Positions 18,484-27,348 of a DNA stretch of 64,000 bases are shown here, one piece after another (position 1 is the first letter of the stretch; every line of letters starts with the position of its first letter). The stretch is taken from contig NZ_QXMH01000001.1 of NCBI RefSeq assembly GCF_003568665.1, positions 124,001 to 188,000 of the forward strand, given 5' to 3'. The stretch comes from Chitinophaga alhagiae (GTDB taxonomy: Bacteria; Bacteroidota; Bacteroidia; Chitinophagales; Chitinophagaceae). The position numbers were made by a program, and so were the translations under genes. The notes below the pieces were generated by a model, which was not told where the DNA came from, did not search any database, and worked only from the letters and a program-made list of their open reading frames with translations.

Positions 18484-19362
18484 ATGGCAAAAGTAAAAGT
18501 AGGATTCGTTCAGATGAGCTGTTCTGCCAACAAGGCGCAGAACCTTTCGAAAGCCATCAGCAAAGTAAAAGAGGCCGCAGCAAAGGGCGCGCAGGTAATA
18601 TGCCTGCAGGAGCTGTTCACTTCCCTCTATTTCTGCGATGTGGAAGATTATGACAATTTCAAACTGGCGGAGCCCATCCCCGGCCCATCTACAGAGGCCC
18701 TGGGCCAGGTGGCCGCGGAACTGGGCGTGGTGATCATTGCCTCCCTGTTCGAAAAACGGGCGGAAGGACTGTACCACAACACCACCGCCGTGCTGGACGC
18801 AGACGGCAGCTACCTGGGCAAATACCGCAAAATGCACATCCCTGACGACCCGGCGTATTATGAGAAGTTCTACTTCACCCCCGGCGACCTGGGATATAAA
18901 GTGTTCAAGACAAAATTTGCCACCATCGGCGTGCTCATCTGCTGGGACCAGTGGTACCCCGAAGCAGCGCGCATTACCGCGCTCATGGGCGCGGAGATAC
19001 TCTTCTACCCCACCGCCATTGGCTGGGCCACCAGCCAGGATGAGGCCACCAACACCGAGCAGTACAACGCCTGGCAGACCATTCAGCGCAGCCACGCCGT
19101 AGCCAATGGCATACACGTGGTAAGCGTGAACCGCGTAGGGCTGGAACAGAACGGGCTGATGAAATTCTGGGGCGGCTCTTTCATAGCCAACCCCTTTGGC
19201 ACCGTCCTGTACCAGGGCAGCCACGAAGAAGAAGAAACGGTAGTGCAGGAGCTTGACCTCTCTAAAACGGACCGCTACCGCACACACTGGCCTTTCCTCC
19301 GTGACCGGCGCATAGATTCCTACCAACCGATTACTAAAAGATACATTGACGAAGAAGCATGA
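18484..19362 (+). CDS. aguB: N-carbamoylputrescine amidohydrolase
   Basis: A 292-residue nitrilase-superfamily enzyme that converts N-carbamoylputrescine to putrescine, CO2 and ammonia. The Glu-Lys-Cys triad is visible: Glu43 (LQELF), Lys116 (YRKMHIPDD) and Cys153 (LICWDQWYPE). The long conserved stretch around TAIGWATSQ and FWGGSFIANPFG fits the AguB subgroup rather than general nitrilases. The start is ATG 18484; the open frame upstream reaches into the divergent kinase promoter region. Its stop codon overlaps the start of aguA by 4 bases, so the two enzymes of the pathway are translationally coupled. Confidence 0.95.
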   Translation: MAKVKVGFVQMSCSANKAQNLSKAISKVKEAAAKGAQVICLQELFTSLYFCDVEDYDNFKLAEPIPGPSTEALGQVAAELGVVIIASLFEKRAEGLYHNTTAVLDADGSYLGKYRKMHIPDDPAYYEKFYFTPGDLGYKVFKTKFATIGVLICWDQWYPEAARITALMGAEILFYPTAIGWATSQDEATNTEQYNAWQTIQRSHAVANGIHVVSVNRVGLEQNGLMKFWGGSFIANPFGTVLYQGSHEEEETVVQELDLSKTDRYRTHWPFLRDRRIDSYQPITKRYIDEEA

Positions 19363-20405
19363 CGCATCCCACTCCCAAACAGCTGGGCTACTTTTTTCCC
19401 GCAGAGTTCCATCCCCATACCGCCACATGGCTAAGCTGGCCGCATAAGGAAGCGAGCTGGCCGGGGAAGATCCATACCATTTTCCCGCATTACAGCCGTT
19501 TTGTGAAGTACCTGGCAGACAGCGAGCTGGTGCGCATCAACGTGGCCAACAGCACCATGCAGGCCTTTGCCACGGAACAGTTGCTGAAAGCCGGCGTGAA
19601 CATGGACAAGGTGGAGTTTTTTGAACACCCCACCAATGATGCCTGGTGCCGCGACCATGGCCCGGCCTTCCTGATCAATCCCGCCGCCGCGGAAAAAAAG
19701 GCGGTGGTAGACTGGAACTACAACGCCTGGGGCGGCAAGTACCCGCCCTTTGACCTGGACGATATCATCCCCACCCGCATAGCCCGCCATTTCAACCTGC
19801 CGCTGTTCAACCCCGGCATCATCATGGAAGGCGGCTCGGTGGAATTTAACGGTAAAGGCACCATTCTCACGTCTACCTGCTGCCTGCTGAACGAAAACCG
19901 CAACCCCCACCTCAACCGGGAACAGGTGGAAAATTACCTGCACCAATATTATGGCGCAGAACAGGTACTGTGGGTGGAAGACGGCATTGTGGGAGACGAT
20001 ACGGACGGGCACATAGATGATACCATCCGTTTTGTGAATGAAGACACCGTGCTCACCGTAATAGAAACAGACCGGCAAGACGAGAACTACGCCCTGCTGC
20101 AGCAGAACCTCCGCCAGTTGCAGCAAATGCGGCTGCTCAACGGCAAACAGCTGAACATTGTAACGCTGCCCATGCCTGACGCGGTGGTGTTCGAAGACCA
20201 GCGCCTGCCGGCCTCCTACGCCAATTTCTACATCAGCAACAAATACGTGATTGTCCCTACTTTCCAATGCGCGAAAGACGATGAAGCGCTCGGCATTATT
20301 GCCGGCTGCTTCAAAGACCGTGAAGTGGTGGGGATAGATTCTACGGACATTATCTGGGGGCTGGGAAGTTTCCACTGCCTGAGCCAGCAGGAGCCGGCCG
20401 TGTAG
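19359..20405 (+). CDS. aguA: Agmatine deiminase
   Basis: A 348-residue peptidyl-arginine-deiminase-like enzyme hydrolysing agmatine to N-carbamoylputrescine and ammonia, upstream of AguB in putrescine synthesis. Family features: TATWLSWPHKEASWPG, WCRDHGPAFL, WNYNAWGGKY, MEGGSVEFNGKGTILT, DGHIDDTIRFV, and the catalytic Cys340 in SFHCLSQQEP. Relatives usually read GGGNIHC there; here it is GLGSFHC, a mild variation. Start overlaps the aguB stop (ATGA). No arginine decarboxylase gene is in the window. Confidence 0.95.
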   Translation: MTHPTPKQLGYFFPAEFHPHTATWLSWPHKEASWPGKIHTIFPHYSRFVKYLADSELVRINVANSTMQAFATEQLLKAGVNMDKVEFFEHPTNDAWCRDHGPAFLINPAAAEKKAVVDWNYNAWGGKYPPFDLDDIIPTRIARHFNLPLFNPGIIMEGGSVEFNGKGTILTSTCCLLNENRNPHLNREQVENYLHQYYGAEQVLWVEDGIVGDDTDGHIDDTIRFVNEDTVLTVIETDRQDENYALLQQNLRQLQQMRLLNGKQLNIVTLPMPDAVVFEDQRLPASYANFYISNKYVIVPTFQCAKDDEALGIIAGCFKDREVVGIDSTDIIWGLGSFHCLSQQEPAV

Positions 20406-20505
20406 GGAACATATTTACGCTGTAGAAATTATTACACACAACATTTCTTTAGGTTTTTCTGGCACGGGCATTGCCGTTTTGTTCCTGAACCAAAAAACAT
20501 TAGTC

Positions 20506-20706
20506 ATGAAAAGTATCATCATTGCAGCCTCCGTATTAGGCGCCACAGCAGCAGGCGTTTTCTGGTACATGAAAAACCGCAACCGGGCAGATGCAGCGTT
20601 GAACGATGTGAAGGAAGCCGCCAAAAACGCCTATAACAGGATGTACAAACATGGCAAAAAAGCCGCCCGTAAAACCAATGCCATGGTGAATGAATCACTG
20701 GCATAA
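20506..20706 (+). CDS. Small single-span membrane protein
   Basis: A 66-residue protein from ATG 20506 with one N-terminal membrane segment (about 2-22, SIIIAASVLGATAAGVFWYM) and a very basic, Ala-rich helical tail (EAAKNAYNRMYKHGKKAARK). The layout recalls YtxH-like proteins of Bacteroidota, envelope-stress-related membrane proteins of unknown action. It is followed by a long hairpin. Coding is supported by length, composition and clean position between genes, not by a specific family match. Confidence 0.6.
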   Translation: MKSIIIAASVLGATAAGVFWYMKNRNRADAALNDVKEAAKNAYNRMYKHGKKAARKTNAMVNESLA

Positions 20707-20731
20707 CTTATTTACTTCCCGCAAGTATGAT

Positions 20732-20776
20732 ATATTCAAACGGCCCTTGTGCTTTTGAACGGGGCCGTTTGCATAT
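20732..20776 (+). terminator. Long hairpin after the small membrane protein gene
   Basis: ATATTCAAACGGCCC (20732-20746) pairs with GGGCCGTTTGCATAT (20762-20776) with one mismatch, around a 15-base loop. No T-run follows on the plus strand, so termination may be inefficient or the hairpin may have another role. Confidence 0.5.
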
Positions 20777-20878
20777 ATACCTCTCCGCTCCCCATGCGGA
20801 AAAGTTAAATCCATGTTAAAAAAGAGCGGATTGACCGCAACCAGACCTTCCCGCCCCAACATCCGTTGACCACAATCA

Positions 20879-20909
20879 TTGCTCATTTACAAAACAGGAT
20901 TTACTTTTG
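20879..20909 (+). promoter_or_regulatory. Bacteroidota-type promoter of the desaturase gene
   Basis: TTG (20879-20881), a 20-base spacer and TACTTTTG (20902-20909) fit the consensus exactly. ATG 20914 lies only 4 bases after the -7 box, so the mRNA is probably leaderless. Confidence 0.65.
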
Positions 20910-20913
20910 ATGT

Positions 20914-21789
20914 ATGAACAACACAAACCCGAAAAGCAAGGGCACTAACTGGCTCCATGAAATGGATTTTATTGGGATGCACTTTGTGCCGTTCCTGGCC
21001 TTCTTTACGCACGTAACGGCGTTTGACTGGATATTGTGCGCCGTACTGTATTTTGTACGGATGTTTTTTGTGACCGGCGGCTATCACCGGTATTTCTCGC
21101 ATCGTTCCTATAAAACCTCGAGATTCTTCCAATTCATACTGGCATGTGGCGCTCAAAGCAGTTTCCAGAAGGGCGCGCTCTGGTGGGCGGCCAATCACCG
21201 CGTGCACCACAAGCACAGCGATACGCCGGAAGACCCCCATTCCGCCAAAATATATGGTTTCTGGCATGCCCACATCGGCTGGATCATGGATAAGGAGCAT
21301 AAAGAAACACGGTATGACCTCATCAAGGATATGAAACACAAGGAGTTGTTCTGGCTCAACAAATACCATTTTGTGCCCCCGCTGATACTGGCGGCCGTGG
21401 TATATTTCATCGGCAACAAGGTGAACGGCGCGGGCTGGTTTGACTGGTCTGCCGGCCTCTCCACCCTTTTCATCGGTTTCTTCCTTAGCACCATCCTGCT
21501 GTTTCACGGTACCTTCACCATCAACTCGCTGATGCACAGCATTGGCAAGCCACGCTACAAAACCGGAGACGAGTCCCGCAACAGCTTCATACTGGCGCTG
21601 GTAACGCTCGGCGAAGGCTGGCACAATAATCACCACTACTACCAGAGCGCGGCCCGGCAGGGTTTTTACTGGTGGGAAATAGACATCACGTACTACGTTA
21701 TCCGCATGCTGGGCCTGCTGGGGATTGTATGGGATATCAGGGGGGTGCCGGAAAAAGTAAAGGAAAGCAACAAAGTACTGCAGGCATAA
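20914..21789 (+). CDS. Membrane acyl-CoA (delta-9-type) desaturase
   Basis: A 291-residue di-iron membrane desaturase introducing a double bond into fatty acyl chains. The three histidine boxes are intact: HRYFSH (58-63), HRVHHKH (95-101) and HNNHH (237-241). Four hydrophobic stretches lie at about 22-52, 70-90, 155-172 and 180-200. It is slightly shorter than many desaturases but complete. It probably adjusts membrane fluidity. Expressed from its own promoter and ended by a terminator 24 bases after the stop. Confidence 0.94.
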   Translation: MNNTNPKSKGTNWLHEMDFIGMHFVPFLAFFTHVTAFDWILCAVLYFVRMFFVTGGYHRYFSHRSYKTSRFFQFILACGAQSSFQKGALWWAANHRVHHKHSDTPEDPHSAKIYGFWHAHIGWIMDKEHKETRYDLIKDMKHKELFWLNKYHFVPPLILAAVVYFIGNKVNGAGWFDWSAGLSTLFIGFFLSTILLFHGTFTINSLMHSIGKPRYKTGDESRNSFILALVTLGEGWHNNHHYYQSAARQGFYWWEIDITYYVIRMLGLLGIVWDIRGVPEKVKESNKVLQA

Positions 21790-21812
21790 GATCAGCCTAT
21801 ACAAGATACCGG

Positions 21813-21859
21813 AACGGTGCGCAACAGCTGTACAACAGTTTGCGCACCGTTTCTTTTTT
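21813..21859 (+). terminator. Rho-independent terminator after the desaturase gene
   Basis: AACGGTGCGCAA (21813-21824) pairs with TTGCGCACCGTT (21840-21851), a perfect 12-bp stem followed by TCTTTTTT. Confidence 0.9.
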
Positions 21860-21907
21860 AATAACTTGGACGGGCAAATACTATTTGGTATCCCTCAACC
21901 CTGCAGC

Positions 21908-23620
21908 ATGCCTGAAAAACCCGTCATTAACTGCCATACCCATATCTTCACAGGAGACAGCGTACCGCCCTGGCTGGCGAAGAAGTTCCTCCCCTGGCCG
22001 TTCTATTACCTGCTGCCGGTTACGCTGCTGGTAAAACTCTGCAGGGCCTGGTTCCGCGGGCCGCACCGCTGGCGCCACTACCCCTGGCATAAAAAGCTCA
22101 CCCGCGCCTTGTACCGCTTCTGGATATTTGTGAGCCGCAATTACATGGCCACCACGCTGCATACCATTGTGGGCGTAGTGCTCACCTACCACATCCTGTT
22201 CTGGCTCCAGGACCTGATCAGCCCGGAAAGCTGGGTGCATGGCCCCTTGCAGTACCTGCGGCAGCTGGCGCGCACCTACCATCTTGAAATACCGGCGCCA
22301 AACACCTGGCTCCGGTTATTATGCATACTGGTATTCCTCACCCTGTTCCCTTCCGGCCGCAACCTGCTGTTTTTTGTGCTGCGCCAGGGCTGGAAGCTGC
22401 TGCGCAGCCTGCCCGGCCGCCAAACACTGCGGCTGGCGGAACGGTACATGAACCTGGGCCGCTTCTCCTTCCATACCCGGCAGCGCACCATCCTGGGCCG
22501 CCTGATGCGCCAGTATGAGACCGGCAGCCGGTTCATCATTCTGCCTATGGACATGGACTATATGGGCGCCGGCAAACCGCCAGTACGCTACCGGCAGCAA
22601 ATGGAAGAACTGGCAAAGCTGAAAGAAAAAAATGAGCTGAAAGACCTGATCCATCCTTTTGTATTTGCAGACCCGCGGCGCATGGCGGCAGAGCCTGATT
22701 ATTTCCGGTACCGGGTGGAGCAGGGGCGCATGGTACTGGAAGACTGTTTTCTCAAAACGTACCTGGAAGACCGGGCCTTCTCCGGTATCAAGATATACCC
22801 CGCGCTCGGCTACTTCCCTTTTGATGAAAAGCTGCTGCCGCTCTATAAATATGCGGCAGACAACGGCATACCCGTAATGACGCATTGCATCAAGGGCACC
22901 ATCTTCTACCGGGGCAGGAAAGAAAAAAGCTGGGACCAGCATCCCGTATTCAGGCAGGCCATGGGAGATAACACCTATCAACCCCTGCTGCTGCCGCAGA
23001 AAAAGAATATCGACTTCACCCTCAACTTCACACATCCGCTCAATTACCTGTGCCTGCTGCATCCGGAGCTGCTGCAGCAACTGGTGGCATCATCCGCAGG
23101 CCCGCTGCTGCACCAGGCCTTTGGTTATGACCCCGCAAAAGGCACCATGAGCGGGAGTCTGGAACAACTGAAGCTCTGCTTCGGGCATTTTGGCGGGGAA
23201 GACCAGTGGGAGCAGTTCTTTGAGCATGACAGGGAAAACTACAGCGCCCGCCTGTTTACCCATCCCGAACGAGGCGTTGAGTTCCTGACAGACGATGCCG
23301 GGCGGCCCTCTCCTGGCAAGCCGGAGCAGGTTTGGAAAGGAGTGGACTGGTACACCATTATTTGCAGCCTGATGCTCCAATACCCCCAGGTATACGCGGA
23401 TATCAGCTACATCCTGCACGATGGGGAGGCCGTGTTCTCCCTGCTGAAACAAACCCTGCAACACCCCGTGTTGCGCCAGCGGGTGCTGTACGGCACGGAT
23501 TTTTACGTAGTGCGTAACCACAAGAGCGACAAGCACCTGCATGCCGCCATGCTCACCGGTTTGTCTGAAGAGGAGTTTGCGCTTATTGCCTGCGTCAATC
23601 CAACTAAGTATCTTAGGTAA
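21908..23620 (+). CDS. Amidohydrolase-superfamily protein with inserted membrane segments
   Basis: A 570-residue protein from ATG 21908 (MPEKPVINCHTHIF); a TTG 42 bases upstream is less likely. The N-terminal HxH (His10, His12) is the metal motif of amidohydrolases, but the barrel is then interrupted by about 150 residues holding hydrophobic segments (roughly 32-50, 81-104, 132-158). The barrel resumes near SRFIILPMDMDYMG and FSGIKIYPALGYFPFD, then MTHCIKG, LNFTHPLNYL, CFGHFGGEDQWEQF and VLYGTDFYVV with the late Asp. So it looks like a membrane-anchored metal-dependent hydrolase. The stop codon directly abuts the gamma-glutamyltransferase start, suggesting linked function. Substrate unknown. 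Confidence 0.8.
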   Translation: MPEKPVINCHTHIFTGDSVPPWLAKKFLPWPFYYLLPVTLLVKLCRAWFRGPHRWRHYPWHKKLTRALYRFWIFVSRNYMATTLHTIVGVVLTYHILFWLQDLISPESWVHGPLQYLRQLARTYHLEIPAPNTWLRLLCILVFLTLFPSGRNLLFFVLRQGWKLLRSLPGRQTLRLAERYMNLGRFSFHTRQRTILGRLMRQYETGSRFIILPMDMDYMGAGKPPVRYRQQMEELAKLKEKNELKDLIHPFVFADPRRMAAEPDYFRYRVEQGRMVLEDCFLKTYLEDRAFSGIKIYPALGYFPFDEKLLPLYKYAADNGIPVMTHCIKGTIFYRGRKEKSWDQHPVFRQAMGDNTYQPLLLPQKKNIDFTLNFTHPLNYLCLLHPELLQQLVASSAGPLLHQAFGYDPAKGTMSGSLEQLKLCFGHFGGEDQWEQFFEHDRENYSARLFTHPERGVEFLTDDAGRPSPGKPEQVWKGVDWYTIICSLMLQYPQVYADISYILHDGEAVFSLLKQTLQHPVLRQRVLYGTDFYVVRNHKSDKHLHAAMLTGLSEEEFALIACVNPTKYLR

Positions 23621-25615
23621 ATGAAACTGACCTGCTTTATCCTGTTGCTGCTGGCAGCCCCTGCCACGCTGCTGCATGCGCAGCAAACCCAGAAACCGCC
23701 ACTGCATGGCAAACACTGGATGGCCATTACCGGCAAACCGCTGGCGGCCACGGCGGGCGCCGCTATTTTCCAGCAGGGCGGCAACGCTGTAGACGCGGCC
23801 TGCGCCATGCTGGCGGCCACCTGCACCATGTGGGACGTGCTGAGCTGGGGCGGTGAAACGCAGGCGCTCATCTACCATCCCAAAACAGGAAAAGTAATTG
23901 CCATCAACGCCCTGGGCGTAGCCCCCACGGGCGCTACACCAGCATTTTACAAAGCGAAAGGATACAGTTTCCCGCCGGAATACGGCCCGCTGGCGGCCGT
24001 CACACCGGGTACGCCGGGCGGCCTTTGCCATATGCTGGCCCACTACGGCACCATGAGCCTGCAACAGGTGCTGGCCCCCGCCATGGAAATGGCGAAAGGT
24101 TACCCCATGGAAGCACAAACGGCCAACAGCATAGAAAGGGAGAAAGCCCTGATCAAACAATGGCCTTACAGCAAAACCGTATTCCTGACCCACCCCGGGG
24201 AAAAACGCGAAGCACCGGAGGCGGGTGAAATATTTGTGCAGCGGGACCTGCTGGCCACCCTCGGCAAAATGGTGGAGGCGGAACAACAGGCGCTCGAAAG
24301 CGGCAAGGACCGCAAGCAAGCCATCATGGCGGCATATGACCGCTTCTATACAGGAGACATAGCCCGCGAGTTTGTGCGCGGCTGCCGGGAGCAGGGCGGC
24401 CTCATTACCCTGGAAGACCTGGCCCGCTGGAAGCCGGTGGAGGAAGAACCCCTGCACATCAACTACAAAGGCATTGACGTATACAAACTACAGGAGTGGA
24501 CGCAAGGGCCCGCGCTGCTGCAAAGCCTCAACATGCTGGAAAATATTGACCTCAAGGCCATGGGCTACAACTCCACCCGGTACATTCACACGTTGTACCA
24601 GGTGATGAACATGGCCTTTGCCGACCGGGATTTTTATTATGGCGACCCGTCTTTTTCCCCCAGGCCACCCATCAAAGGCCTGCTGAGCAAGGCCTACGCC
24701 AGGCAACGCGTGCAGCAGATGCGGCAAGACAGGAACAATCCTACCGTACAACCCGGAGACCCCTACCCTTTTGAAGGCGGCACAAACCCGTTTTTGTCTT
24801 TGCTGAAAGAAAGAATGAAACTGGCGGATACTGCCGCGCCCGCCAAGCCGGGGCAGGTGGTACCGAAACACGATGCGGCGGCCGGACCGGGGAGCATTGC
24901 CCCCGGGGAAGCAGACTGGCAGCAGCACGATGTGCTGACGGCCGCGGTAGCCGGAGAAGCTGGTAAGCTGCAACATAATGCGCTGGCCGCCGAAGCCGCA
25001 TACCAGTCCCGCCTCTGGCGCGGCACCACCACCGTAGAGGCCGCGGACGCGGAAGGCTGGGTAGTGTCTATCACCCCCAGCGGCGGCTGGATGCCTGCCT
25101 GTATTGCCGGCCGCACTGGCGTTGGCATGAGCCAGCGGGCGCAAAGTTTTGTGCTGGACCCCGTGATCAACCCCTTTAACGTAATAGCGCCCGGCAAACG
25201 GCCGCGGGTAACGCTCACCCCTTCCCTCGCGTTGAAAGACGGCAAGCCTTACCTGGCATTCGGGGTGCAGGGTGGCGATACGCAAGACCAGAACCTGCTG
25301 CAGTTTTTTCTGAACATGGTGGAATTTGGGATGACGGTGCAACAGGCTACAGAAGCCGCCAACATCAACAGCGAACAACTATGGCTGTCACTTGGCGGGG
25401 ACAGCCTCAAGGCACGCCTGCCCCGGCCCGGCCACCTGCTGCTGCAGGCCGGCACCTCCGCGCAAACAAGGGCGGAGCTGGAAAAGATGGGTTATAAACT
25501 GACCTTCAGGCAACGCACCAGCGGGCCCATCAATGCCATTTATTTTGACCGGGAGCATGGCTCCCTCTGGGGCGGCAGCAGCAATCACGGGGAAGATTAC
25601 GGCATCGGATGGTGA
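23621..25615 (+). CDS. Gamma-glutamyltransferase-family protein
   Basis: A 664-residue N-terminal-nucleophile hydrolase of the Ggt family with a signal peptide (about 1-20, ending LLHA). GNAVDAACAML, VTPGTPGG and GPALLQSLNMLE are family segments. The autoprocessing site is GTTTVEAADAEGW at 468-480, so Thr469 should be the nucleophile; the His that commonly follows (TTH) is Thr here. The linker before this site (about 405-465) is longer than usual, explaining the extra length. The late GVQGGDTQDQNLLQF is also typical. Predicted periplasmic cleavage of gamma-glutamyl or related amide bonds. Start immediately follows the upstream stop codon. Confidence 0.9.
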   Translation: MKLTCFILLLLAAPATLLHAQQTQKPPLHGKHWMAITGKPLAATAGAAIFQQGGNAVDAACAMLAATCTMWDVLSWGGETQALIYHPKTGKVIAINALGVAPTGATPAFYKAKGYSFPPEYGPLAAVTPGTPGGLCHMLAHYGTMSLQQVLAPAMEMAKGYPMEAQTANSIEREKALIKQWPYSKTVFLTHPGEKREAPEAGEIFVQRDLLATLGKMVEAEQQALESGKDRKQAIMAAYDRFYTGDIAREFVRGCREQGGLITLEDLARWKPVEEEPLHINYKGIDVYKLQEWTQGPALLQSLNMLENIDLKAMGYNSTRYIHTLYQVMNMAFADRDFYYGDPSFSPRPPIKGLLSKAYARQRVQQMRQDRNNPTVQPGDPYPFEGGTNPFLSLLKERMKLADTAAPAKPGQVVPKHDAAAGPGSIAPGEADWQQHDVLTAAVAGEAGKLQHNALAAEAAYQSRLWRGTTTVEAADAEGWVVSITPSGGWMPACIAGRTGVGMSQRAQSFVLDPVINPFNVIAPGKRPRVTLTPSLALKDGKPYLAFGVQGGDTQDQNLLQFFLNMVEFGMTVQQATEAANINSEQLWLSLGGDSLKARLPRPGHLLLQAGTSAQTRAELEKMGYKLTFRQRTSGPINAIYFDREHGSLWGGSSNHGEDYGIGW

Positions 25616-25665
25616 CTTTCCCGGTATTATTCCTTACACTTGTCTCATCAAAATATCCATCGTTC

Positions 25666-26541
25666 ATGAAAATACTGGCACTATTGTTTTGCATTGTTCA
25701 GCAGGCGGATTCGCTCCCCGGCGTGGTAGCCCCGGGCGCCGTACCGGAACTGGTTTCCAAACAGTTCAGCTTCACGGAAGGCCCCGCGCCGGACAAAAAA
25801 GGGAACATCTATTTTACCGATCAGCCCAATAACCAGATCTGGAAATATGATACGGAAGGCAAACTAAGCCTCTTCCTTGAACCATCCGGCCGTGCCAACG
25901 GGCTGTACGTGGATAAAAAAGGCAACATCATTGCCTGCGCCGATGACCACAACGAAATGTGGAGCATTACGCCGCGCAAGAAAATAAAAGTGCTGATGAC
26001 GGATTATGCGGGCAAAAAGTTCAATGGCCCCAACGACCTCTGGATAGACGCCAAGGGCGGCATCTACTTTACAGACCCCTATTACCAGCGCAATTACTGG
26101 ACGCGGCAGAAAGGCGAAATAGAAGGCCAGAAAGTATATTACCTGCCCAAGGGCAAAAAGCAGCCCATATCGGTGGCAGATGACATTAAAAAGCCCAACG
26201 GCATAGTAGGTACGCCTGATGGGAAACATCTGCTGGTAGCGGATATTGGTGATAACAAGACTTATAAATACGAGATCAATACAGACGGCAGCCTGGGCAA
26301 CCGCGTGCTGTTCGTGAACAAGGGCGGAGACGGCATTACGCTAGACAACCGCGGCAACCTCTACATCTGCGGCCACGGTGTAAGCGTGTTCAACCCGCAG
26401 GGTGAACAGATAGCGCAGATACCCGTGCCCGAAAAATGGACGGCCAATGCCTGCTTCGGCGGCAAAGACCAGAACATCCTCTTCATCACCGCCTCTACGG
26501 CCGTGTATGTGCTGAAGATGGCGGTGCAGGGCGTGGAGTAA
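25666..26541 (+). CDS. SMP-30/gluconolactonase-like exported protein
   Basis: A 291-residue six-bladed beta-propeller from ATG 25666 with a short signal peptide (MKILALLFCIVQQADS). Motifs: FTEGPAPDKKGNIYFTDQPNN, SGRANGLYVDKKGNIIACAD, FNGPNDLWIDAKGGIYFTDPYY (the metal-binding Asn-Asp), KPNGIVGTPDGK and DGITLDNRGNLYICG. Probably a calcium- or zinc-dependent lactonase of periplasmic sugar metabolism. It lies 50 bases after the gamma-glutamyltransferase gene. Its last 47 bases overlap the convergent DUF5995 gene. Confidence 0.92.
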   Translation: MKILALLFCIVQQADSLPGVVAPGAVPELVSKQFSFTEGPAPDKKGNIYFTDQPNNQIWKYDTEGKLSLFLEPSGRANGLYVDKKGNIIACADDHNEMWSITPRKKIKVLMTDYAGKKFNGPNDLWIDAKGGIYFTDPYYQRNYWTRQKGEIEGQKVYYLPKGKKQPISVADDIKKPNGIVGTPDGKHLLVADIGDNKTYKYEINTDGSLGNRVLFVNKGGDGITLDNRGNLYICGHGVSVFNPQGEQIAQIPVPEKWTANACFGGKDQNILFITASTAVYVLKMAVQGVE

Positions 26542-27328
26542 CAGTGATGTAGGCTTTTTGATACTTGTACAGGGCCCCGATGATCTTGCGCGGGCTTTTC
26601 CATTCAAACAAAAAGATAACGAAGGTGGTGAAGCGCACCAGGCCTTTGGGCTTCTTGAGCGCTTCCGCCAGCTTTTTAATGGAGGCATCGCGTGCCTGCA
26701 GGCATTCTTCCCGTTGCGCGCCCTGTTTGCCGCTCAGCTCTTCCGCAAAGCCCCAGGCGCCGTCCCGCGCGTTGCTGATGCTGAACTGGATGAGGATAGA
26801 CTGCCCGTTCTGCGAGTGCAGGCCAAACAGGGAAAGCAGCGGTGAAATGCGGCTGATCTCGTTCGTTACCTCAAACGTGAGCGAGCCAATGATGTTGTTG
26901 ATGCTGATGAAATCCCGGTGCATCACCTGAATATCTCCCCCGGCCGCACAATCTACCGCGGCAATGCCCAGGTCGTAGTTGATATGCGCGTTCATGCCCA
27001 GCAGCAACTGCTGCAGCAGTATCACCGTTATTTTGCGCGTGCCTTCAAACGCCACGGCCCAGGGGCCTGAAGGCGGCTGCCCGTGCCGCCATTGGTGAAC
27101 CGCTTCCAGGTAGCGGTTGGCAAAGAACACGTCCAGCCGCTCCATGCGGGGGCCGTCTTCAAATTCGTTGTTCAGGATACCTTCTTTCACGCGTACCGTT
27201 ACCTTGTGGTACAGGGAGGCAAAGTAGCCGGTGCGGTCATTTTGCTGACGGGCATTTTCAATGATGCCGTTCAACTGGTGGATCACTTCATCTATGGAAG
27301 CGGCAGGGGTAAATACAGGCGTGTTCAT
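26495..27328 (-). CDS. DUF5995 family protein
   Basis: A 277-residue soluble protein of a family of unknown function. The recognisable parts are GYFASLYHKVTVRVKEGIL, FEDGPRMERLDVFFANRYLEA and GMNAHINYDLGIA. A hydrophobic stretch near 235-245 (FTTFVIFLFEW) lies close to the C-terminus. The last 15 residues (ending SSAHTRP) are encoded antisense to the SMP-30 gene end and look low-complexity, so the true conserved protein may finish earlier. Third gene of a minus-strand operon, 20 bases after the aminotransferase. Confidence 0.8.
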   Translation of the reverse strand: MNTPVFTPAASIDEVIHQLNGIIENARQQNDRTGYFASLYHKVTVRVKEGILNNEFEDGPRMERLDVFFANRYLEAVHQWRHGQPPSGPWAVAFEGTRKITVILLQQLLLGMNAHINYDLGIAAVDCAAGGDIQVMHRDFISINNIIGSLTFEVTNEISRISPLLSLFGLHSQNGQSILIQFSISNARDGAWGFAEELSGKQGAQREECLQARDASIKKLAEALKKPKGLVRFTTFVIFLFEWKSPRKIIGALYKYQKAYITVTPRPAPPSSAHTRP

Positions 27329-27348
27329 ATATTGGGGTTAGTTGATCA

